This document shows positions 59,035-64,000 of a stretch of DNA of 64,000 nucleotides, one piece after another. The stretch's first letter is position 1. The number at the start of each line of letters is the position of its first letter. The stretch is taken from contig CAVVIH010000007.1 in the NCBI GenBank assembly GCA_963748295.1, positions 1 through 64,000 of the forward strand, given 5' to 3'. The notes under the pieces were generated by a model that saw nothing but the letters and a program-made list of their open reading frames with translations, made no database searches and was not told the origin of the DNA. Made by a program: the position numbers and the translations under genes. This DNA is from CAVVIH01 sp963748295. GTDB taxonomy: Bacteria; Acidobacteriota; Vicinamibacteria; Vicinamibacterales; 2-12-FULL-66-21.

Positions 59035-61454
59035 TCATCCGGCGGACGCTCGCGCACGAACCGGCCGCGGTCCTGCTGGCGGCCGGCACCATGGTCGTCG
59101 CGCTGGGAATCTCGACCGCCATCTTCTCCGTCGTTTGCACCACGGTGCTGCGGCCGTTGCCTTACCCGGAGCCGGGCCGGCTCGTCGTCATCAGCTCCGA
59201 GTTCCCGTCCATCCATCTGAAGAACATGGGCCTGTCGGCGCCCGAACTGTTCGAGCTGGAGGCGTTCACCCGAACGTGGGCGCGGCTCGGCGCGGTGCGG
59301 TTCGGCACCGCCACGCTCGGCGGGCCGGAGCCCCGCCGGACCAATATCGCGGCCGCAAGCGCCGGCTTGCTGGCCGCCCTCGATGTCCACCCGTCAGCGG
59401 GCAGGCTATTCACCGAGCCGGAAGATCGGCCCGGCGCGGAGCGCGTCGTCGTGCTGGCGCATGGTATCTGGCTGCGGGCGTTCGGCGCGGATCCTGGCGT
59501 CGTCGGACGAACGATCGACGTCGACGGCGAGATGCATCGGGTCGTCGGCATCATGCCGCGCGGCTTCGACTTGCTGGGCACCGGCACCGACCTGTGGATC
59601 CCGCTCAGGCTGGACCCTGCCTCTCCGGGTGGACGCGCCGATCACAACCTGCGGGTGGTGGCCAGGATCGCGCGCGGCATCACGCTGACGCAGGCGCGGA
59701 GCGATCTTGCCGCCGCGGTGACCAGCTGGATGGCGACCACCGGCGAGGTGCATTCGCCCGCTCCCAGCTTCCATCCGCTTGCCATTACGCCGCTCCAGGA
59801 AGCCGCGACCGGCGACCTCAGGCCCGCCATGTTCACGCTCCTCGGCGCCGTTGCGTCCGTGCTCCTCCTCGCTTGCGCCAACGTCTGCAACGTCCTGCTG
59901 GCGCGCGCGGAGGGCCGGCGTCATCAGCTTGCCATCCGCATCGCGCTTGGTGCGTCGAAGCGCCGTCTCGTGGTCGATCATCTGCTGGAGGGCTTGTGCA
60001 TTTCCGCGGCGGGCTGCGTCGGCGGAACGGTGCTCGCATTCGGGCTCGTACGAGCGCTCGGGGCGAGCATCCCGCCGCTCGCCGGACGCGAGGAGATCGC
60101 GCTCGACCCTCTCGCTCTCCTCTTCGCGACCGCAGCAATGGGTACGTGCGCGCTCTTCTTCGGCCTGGCTCCGGCCCTGCGCATCGATATCGTCCGCGCG
60201 CAACGCTGGCTGCGGACCGACGGGCGCGGTCAGACCGCGTCCCGGGAACGCCGCCGCCTGCAGCATGCGCTCGTCACCTGCCAGGTGGCCGCCGCGCTCG
60301 TGCTGCTGTTCGGCGCCGGCCTGCTGCTTCGCAGCTTCTGGAAGCTCACAGCCGTCGACCCGGGCGTAAACACCGAGAACGTCGTCACGTTCCAGGTGTC
60401 GCTCCCAGAGCGGCGCTTCAGCGCCGATGCGCAGGTCTGGACTTTCTACGATCGATTCCTCGAGCGCCTCGCCACCATCTCCGGCGTGCGCGAAACCGCT
60501 GCGATGAGCGGGCGGCTGCCGGAACGACGGGCGAACAACACGACGTTCTTCCTCGAGGGTGTGCCGGTCGAAGGACACAAGGGACTTCCGCAGGTGGAGT
60601 ACATCCAGCACGTCACGGCCGCGTACTTCTCGACGCTCCGGATCCCGTTGCTGCGTGGCAGGACGTTCGGCGCCACGGACACCGACACCGGCCAGCCCGT
60701 GACCATCGTCAACGAGACGCTGGCGCGAAAGTTCTGGCCCGGCCGCGATCCGATCGGCCAGCGGCTGCGCCCCGCGATCCCTGGCACTCCATGGTTCACC
60801 GTCGTCGGCGTCGTCGCCGACGTCAAGCATGCCGGGATTGCGGCGCCGATCGGGACTGAGGTCTACGTCGCGTACCGGCAGGCGCGCCTGATCCTTCCCT
60901 CATGGCTGCCGACCTCACTGCACGTCGTGCTGAGGGCCGACGCGAATCGCGTTCGCGCGGTTCAGCAGGAACTGCCGTCGCTCGCGCGCAGCGTCGAGGC
61001 GTCGGCCGCGCTCGCGAACGTCCGGCTCCTCGAGGATTCAATGAACCTGTCGATCGCCGGCCCACGATTTCTCGCGGGGTCGCTTGGAGCATTCGCGGCG
61101 ATCGCGCTGCTGCTTGCCAGCGTCGGTATTTACGGCGTGGTCGCTTACGGGGTCAGTCAGCGCACGACGGAGTTCGGCGTCCGAACCGCGCTGGGCGCTT
61201 CCGCGGCGTCGATCGTCCGCCTGGTGCTCGCGCAGGCAGCGCTGCCGATCGCCGTCGGGGTTGCGCTTGGATTCGGTGGAGTCTTCGCCGCCGCCAGGCT
61301 CATTACCAGCTTCTTGTTCCAGACGACGCCGCTCGATCCGGCGACGATCGCCGCCGCCGTTGCCTTGCTGACGTCAATCGCGCTGGCGGCGTGCTGGATT
61401 CCCGCCCGCCGCGCCGCGTGCGTCGATCCACTGATTGCGCTGAGAGACCGTTGA
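59022..61454 (+). CDS. ADOP-type ABC transporter permease
   Basis: This 810-residue inner-membrane protein has the same layout as the permease at 18.3 kb: an N-terminal helix (AVLLAAGTMVVALGISTAIFS), a MacB core (VLRPLPYPEPGRLVVIS), an FtsX block (NVCNVLLARAEGRRHQLAIR), a second core, and a final FtsX block (SVGIYGVVAYGVSQRTTEFGVR). The QDLRYALR-type leader seen in most ADOPs is shortened here. The start (MMSQFIRRTL) lies inside a palindrome that may be a BlaI operator. Confidence 0.9.
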   Translation: MMSQFIRRTLAHEPAAVLLAAGTMVVALGISTAIFSVVCTTVLRPLPYPEPGRLVVISSEFPSIHLKNMGLSAPELFELEAFTRTWARLGAVRFGTATLGGPEPRRTNIAAASAGLLAALDVHPSAGRLFTEPEDRPGAERVVVLAHGIWLRAFGADPGVVGRTIDVDGEMHRVVGIMPRGFDLLGTGTDLWIPLRLDPASPGGRADHNLRVVARIARGITLTQARSDLAAAVTSWMATTGEVHSPAPSFHPLAITPLQEAATGDLRPAMFTLLGAVASVLLLACANVCNVLLARAEGRRHQLAIRIALGASKRRLVVDHLLEGLCISAAGCVGGTVLAFGLVRALGASIPPLAGREEIALDPLALLFATAAMGTCALFFGLAPALRIDIVRAQRWLRTDGRGQTASRERRRLQHALVTCQVAAALVLLFGAGLLLRSFWKLTAVDPGVNTENVVTFQVSLPERRFSADAQVWTFYDRFLERLATISGVRETAAMSGRLPERRANNTTFFLEGVPVEGHKGLPQVEYIQHVTAAYFSTLRIPLLRGRTFGATDTDTGQPVTIVNETLARKFWPGRDPIGQRLRPAIPGTPWFTVVGVVADVKHAGIAAPIGTEVYVAYRQARLILPSWLPTSLHVVLRADANRVRAVQQELPSLARSVEASAALANVRLLEDSMNLSIAGPRFLAGSLGAFAAIALLLASVGIYGVVAYGVSQRTTEFGVRTALGASAASIVRLVLAQAALPIAVGVALGFGGVFAAARLITSFLFQTTPLDPATIAAAVALLTSIALAACWIPARRAACVDPLIALRDR

Positions 61455-61471
61455 CCACCTGGAGGACTTCG

Positions 61472-61870
61472 ATGCGACTGACGGCGACAGTGATGATCAC
61501 CGTGATGGCTTTGGCGATGGGCGCGTCCGCCGCGCAGGAGGCGAAGCCGTCGCGCGCCGAAATGACCGAGATTGCCGGCCGGTGGATCGGCATGGTGAAA
61601 GCAAATGTAGGAGAGATGCCGATCGCGCTGGATCTGAAAGCCGGCGAGACGGAGCTCACCGGCAGCCTCGAGACCGGTCACGGCAATTGGAATGTCGTTT
61701 CCGTCCGCAGGAAGGGCGCCGACTGGATCATCGCGGCCAAGATGCCGGACGGCGTGACCGGAACGATGACGGGGCGAATCAAGGAAGGCCGGTTGACCGG
61801 CGACTGGGATTTCAAGCCCCGCGCTGTCGGCACTTTCGACCTGACCCGCCCCGCCGCAGCGAAAAAGTAA
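61472..61870 (+). CDS. Small secreted protein, unknown
   Basis: This 132-residue protein has a signal peptide (TATVMITVMALAMGASAAQ) and a beta-rich mature part (GRWIGMVKANVGEMPIALDL, LTGSLETGHGNW, GRIKEGRLTGDWDFK). The pattern suggests a small beta-barrel or lipocalin-like fold. GGAGG lies 7 bp before the ATG. It follows the ADOP permease by 17 bp on the same strand and may be co-regulated. Function unknown. Confidence 0.7.
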   Translation: MRLTATVMITVMALAMGASAAQEAKPSRAEMTEIAGRWIGMVKANVGEMPIALDLKAGETELTGSLETGHGNWNVVSVRRKGADWIIAAKMPDGVTGTMTGRIKEGRLTGDWDFKPRAVGTFDLTRPAAAKK

Positions 61871-61873
61871 TCG

Positions 61874-62284
61874 CTACGGGATGCGAAGAACCTGACCCGG
61901 CTTGATCTTGTCGGGATCGGTGAGCTGATCGCGGTTGGCCTCGAAGATCTTCATGTAGGCGCTGGCGTTGCCCAGCTGATCTTTGGCGATGCCGCTCAAG
62001 GTATCGCCGGATTTCACCGTGTAGGTGCGTCCGGCGGTGGCAGCAGCTCCGGCCGCGCCTGCACCGGCGCCGGCGCTCGCTCCGCCGCCGACGACCTTGA
62101 TATCCGCGACGGTCTCGTTGCGCCACTCGGGAATCGTCTTGATGGCGGTCCAGATCTCGTTCGCTTCCGCCTCGGTCTTCACGGTGCCGTTCCAATGCAG
62201 CTTGCCGTCCTTTTCCTGGGCGCTGCCGTCGAACTTTCCCTTTGCTGTTTGAATCGCGTGCGCGTATTTGTCTCTCAAGCCCAT
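61874..62284 (-). CDS. LysM-domain protein, Kbp (YgaU)-like
   Basis: This 136-residue protein has an N-terminal BON-like domain (GKLHWNGTVKTEAEANEIW, VADIKVVG), an Ala/Gly linker, and a C-terminal LysM domain (YTVKSGDTLSGIAKDQLGN, PDKIKPGQVLRIP). The layout is that of E. coli Kbp/YgaU, a potassium-binding protein; the identity of the ligand here is not shown. No signal peptide is seen, consistent with a cytoplasmic protein. GGAGG lies upstream of the ATG. Confidence 0.85.
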   Translation of the reverse strand: MGLRDKYAHAIQTAKGKFDGSAQEKDGKLHWNGTVKTEAEANEIWTAIKTIPEWRNETVADIKVVGGGASAGAGAGAAGAAATAGRTYTVKSGDTLSGIAKDQLGNASAYMKIFEANRDQLTDPDKIKPGQVLRIP

Positions 62285-62341
62285 GTGTAGCCTCCTTGCT
62301 GAACCGAGAAGCTGTGCAAGGCACGTTCCCGCGCGGCGCCG

Positions 62342-63259
62342 TTATGGTTGTGCCACCAGCGCGAGGCGATCTCCTGCCGGGCTCACGGCCAACCGCGTGA
62401 TGCCGCGCAGTCCCAACGCGTCGAGATCGGCGACGACGGCAAACGCCGCGGCACCCCGGCGCCAGCCATACAGTTTGCCGCCGTGCGCGGCCAGCAGCAT
62501 GCCGTCCGGCGTCCATGCGAGATCGAGCGCGGTTGCGCCTTCCATCACCGGCACCAGCGCGGTGACGCGTTTCGTCGCGGGATCGAGCTCCTTCACTGTC
62601 GCGCGCGGGGCGCCGCTGACGTCCTCGACGTGCACGAAGCTGATGCCACCCCGCGGAATCTTGAGGATCGATCGCCCGACACCACTCGCGATGACCTCGC
62701 TCTTGCCGGTCGAGACATTCGCGAGTTGAAGCGTGGCAGGATCGCGCGTGCCTGGCGCGCCGAGCACGAACAACGCGAGCGTGCCCGCATCGGCCCATGC
62801 GTGATAACCGATCTGCCGGACGTCGGGAAGGATCACCCGCGGCGCACCGCCCGCAAGCGGAAACTTCCACAATCTTTGTGTGCCGTCCGATTCGACCTGG
62901 ATCACCGAAATGTGGCCGTCGCCCATATCGGTCGGCGAATACTCGCTTTCGGATGTCGAGGTCACCTGCGACAGCCTGCCCGATGCAAGGTCGTAACGAT
63001 AAATGTCGCTGCCGGTTTGCGCGGCATTCGCGGGATCTGGCTTGCGATCGCCGCGGACGGAGGTAAAGAGCACGCTCTTGCCGTCGGGCGTGAACGACGG
63101 CTGGTTGTCGTACCCGGGGTTGTTCGAGATGTTCACCGGTTTGCCGAGCGTCACCGTGCCGCCGGCTGGGGCGAACGATGTGACGAAAATTTCCGGCGCG
63201 GGCTGGGGCGCCTGAACGGCGGCCGCCATCGCCAGCATCAAGAAGAACCGCTTTTGCAT
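62342..63259 (-). CDS. Secreted TolB/PD40-like beta-propeller
   Basis: This 305-residue protein has a signal peptide (FFLMLAMAAAVQA) and propeller blades with QPSFTPDGKSVLFTSVRG, DIYRYDLASGRLSQVTST, LAWTPDGMLLAAHGG and AVSPAGDRLALV. It resembles PD40/TolB-type proteins without a catalytic domain. Function unknown. It is divergent from another propeller-type gene with 23 bp between starts, and the two share overlapping -10 boxes. Confidence 0.8.
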   Translation of the reverse strand: MQKRFFLMLAMAAAVQAPQPAPEIFVTSFAPAGGTVTLGKPVNISNNPGYDNQPSFTPDGKSVLFTSVRGDRKPDPANAAQTGSDIYRYDLASGRLSQVTSTSESEYSPTDMGDGHISVIQVESDGTQRLWKFPLAGGAPRVILPDVRQIGYHAWADAGTLALFVLGAPGTRDPATLQLANVSTGKSEVIASGVGRSILKIPRGGISFVHVEDVSGAPRATVKELDPATKRVTALVPVMEGATALDLAWTPDGMLLAAHGGKLYGWRRGAAAFAVVADLDALGLRGITRLAVSPAGDRLALVAQP

Positions 63260-63265
63260 GCGAGG

Positions 63266-63273
63266 AGTATAAT
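63266..63273. promoter_or_regulatory. Bidirectional -10 element, leaderless both ways
   Basis: AGTATAAT contains TATAAT on the plus strand (63268-63273), 9 nt before the ATG at 63283, and TATACT on the minus strand (63271-63266), 6 nt before the ATG at 63259. The two -10 boxes overlap by four bases, so a single site can drive both genes with leaderless messages. Confidence 0.6.
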
Positions 63274-63282
63274 CGGCGCGTC

Positions 63283-64000
63283 ATGCTGCCGCTTCTGCTC
63301 ATCTGCGCGACCGCGGGGCCGGCGCCGGCCTCGCCGCCGCAGCAGCAGGCTGAAAAGGAACTGATCCTGACGATCACCTCGTCCGACCTGAAAGGCGGCG
63401 TGATCTCGGAGATCACCTGGGATGGCAAGGCGCTGCTGCTGCAGGGCGTCTTCGCGGAAGCGAGCGGCGATCTGAAGACGCAGTATTTCGTCATCCCCGC
63501 CGAGAGCACGAAGCTCGAACATCGCAACGACCAGACGGACACGTCGCTCGAGTACTGGCGCCGCAAATCGAACCGCGTGAGCCCCACCGGCCTTGGCCGC
63601 ATCGAGTACAAGAGCGACACGAAGATGCCGCAGTTCGGCGTCGGCGATCTCGAGCGCCGTGCGGTCGAAGCCGTCGAGATGGGCGGCACGCAGACGAAAA
63701 CAGAAGTGCGAATCGGCTCGCTGACGCTCCACGAACGCGACGGTGTGCCGCCCTACGACGGCGAGGTCTGGTCGTGGTCCCCGGTCGAGCTGAACCGCGT
63801 CGCTTACGTGGATACGAAAGGCGATCTATGGATCGCCCGCGCCGACGGCGCCGGCGCGCGCCGCATCATGAAGGGTGACTTCACGCTCCCCGCCTGGTCC
63901 GAGGATGGACGAATCATCGCCATCGCGGAGAAGAAAGACGGCGGCCGCCGCTGGGAAGTGTCCATCATCCGCCTGCCGAAGGACCTCTCCGAAAACCGCT
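63283..64000 (+). CDS. Secreted propeller-type protein, 3' end missing
   Basis: The reading frame is open to the window end (239 codons). A short signal peptide (LPLLLICATAGPAPAS) is followed by an unusual N-terminal domain (KELILTITSSDLKGGVISEI, LHERDGVPPYDGEVW) and the start of a PD40-like propeller (GDLWIARADGAGARRIMKG, LPAWSEDGRIIAIAE). It may extend into a peptidase or remain a propeller. It is driven by the bidirectional promoter shared with the gene at 62342-63259. Confidence 0.8.
   Translation, partial: MLPLLLICATAGPAPASPPQQQAEKELILTITSSDLKGGVISEITWDGKALLLQGVFAEASGDLKTQYFVIPAESTKLEHRNDQTDTSLEYWRRKSNRVSPTGLGRIEYKSDTKMPQFGVGDLERRAVEAVEMGGTQTKTEVRIGSLTLHERDGVPPYDGEVWSWSPVELNRVAYVDTKGDLWIARADGAGARRIMKGDFTLPAWSEDGRIIAIAEKKDGGRRWEVSIIRLPKDLSENR

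Overview
The window is high-GC, densely packed bacterial DNA, most likely from an uncultured Acidobacteriota (Vicinamibacteria-like). This is inferred from content: two MacB/FtsX-type permeases of the acidobacterial duplicated orphan permease (ADOP) type, several Ser/Thr kinases and PD40/TolB-like propellers, a BlaI/M56 pair, an S9 peptidase and PilZ/FHA signalling proteins. There is no rRNA gene to settle it; the only RNA gene recognised is a tRNA-Leu(UAA). No prophage, transposase or CRISPR array was found.

Layout. 0-6 kb: a 5'-truncated sulfatase, an RCC1-repeat secreted protein, an AlkD-like protein beside tRNA-Leu, DinB, and a small cluster (CC protein, MOSC, LspA, CC membrane protein) that looks metal-related. 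6-12.6 kb: two Ser/Thr kinases, one carrying a periplasmic TonB C-terminal domain, divergent from an FHA-GAF-cyclase protein. 12.6-20.7 kb: an outer-membrane protein, a secreted amidase, a composite inverted repeat, then PPM phosphatase, outer-membrane protein and a heavy-metal-associated (HMA) protein whose first metal-binding Cys codon is UGA, then an ADOP permease. 20.8-27.8 kb: phosphodiesterase, the coupled pdxH, amino-acid permease and aminotransferase genes, and an S9 peptidase. 28-36 kb: REC-PilZ regulator, enoyl-CoA hydratase, YyaL, an ABC-2 exporter, and ECF sigma/anti-sigma. 37-45.5 kb: FAD oxidoreductase-Rieske fusion, YihY, small envelope proteins, and an Mla lipid-transport set behind an NtrC-type regulator. 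45.7-51.1 kb: a leucine-degradation operon in liuB-C-D-E order, led by a 56-residue zinc ribbon. 51-64 kb: PHP phosphoesterase, L,D-transpeptidase, two single receivers, a HK/RR pair, M56/BlaI divergent from a second ADOP permease, a Kbp-like LysM protein, and a divergent pair of propeller-type secreted proteins sharing one promoter.

Three things stand out. (1) The HMA protein at 16009-16542 has an in-frame UGA where a Cys is expected in a GMxCxxC motif, and a 17-nt hairpin starts 11 nt after it, so it is a candidate selenoprotein. (2) Intergenic tandem arrays of period 7 recur at nine places; each uses its own heptamer, several are folded as inverted repeats, and most touch or overlap a stop codon. 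(3) Several genes have a -10 box only 6-9 nt before the start codon, implying leaderless mRNAs, including one bidirectional promoter.

More than twenty single-base frame changes interrupt otherwise conserved genes. Both insertions and deletions occur and catalytic motifs are intact, so I read most of them as assembly errors; frameshifted genes are annotated over their full inferred span.
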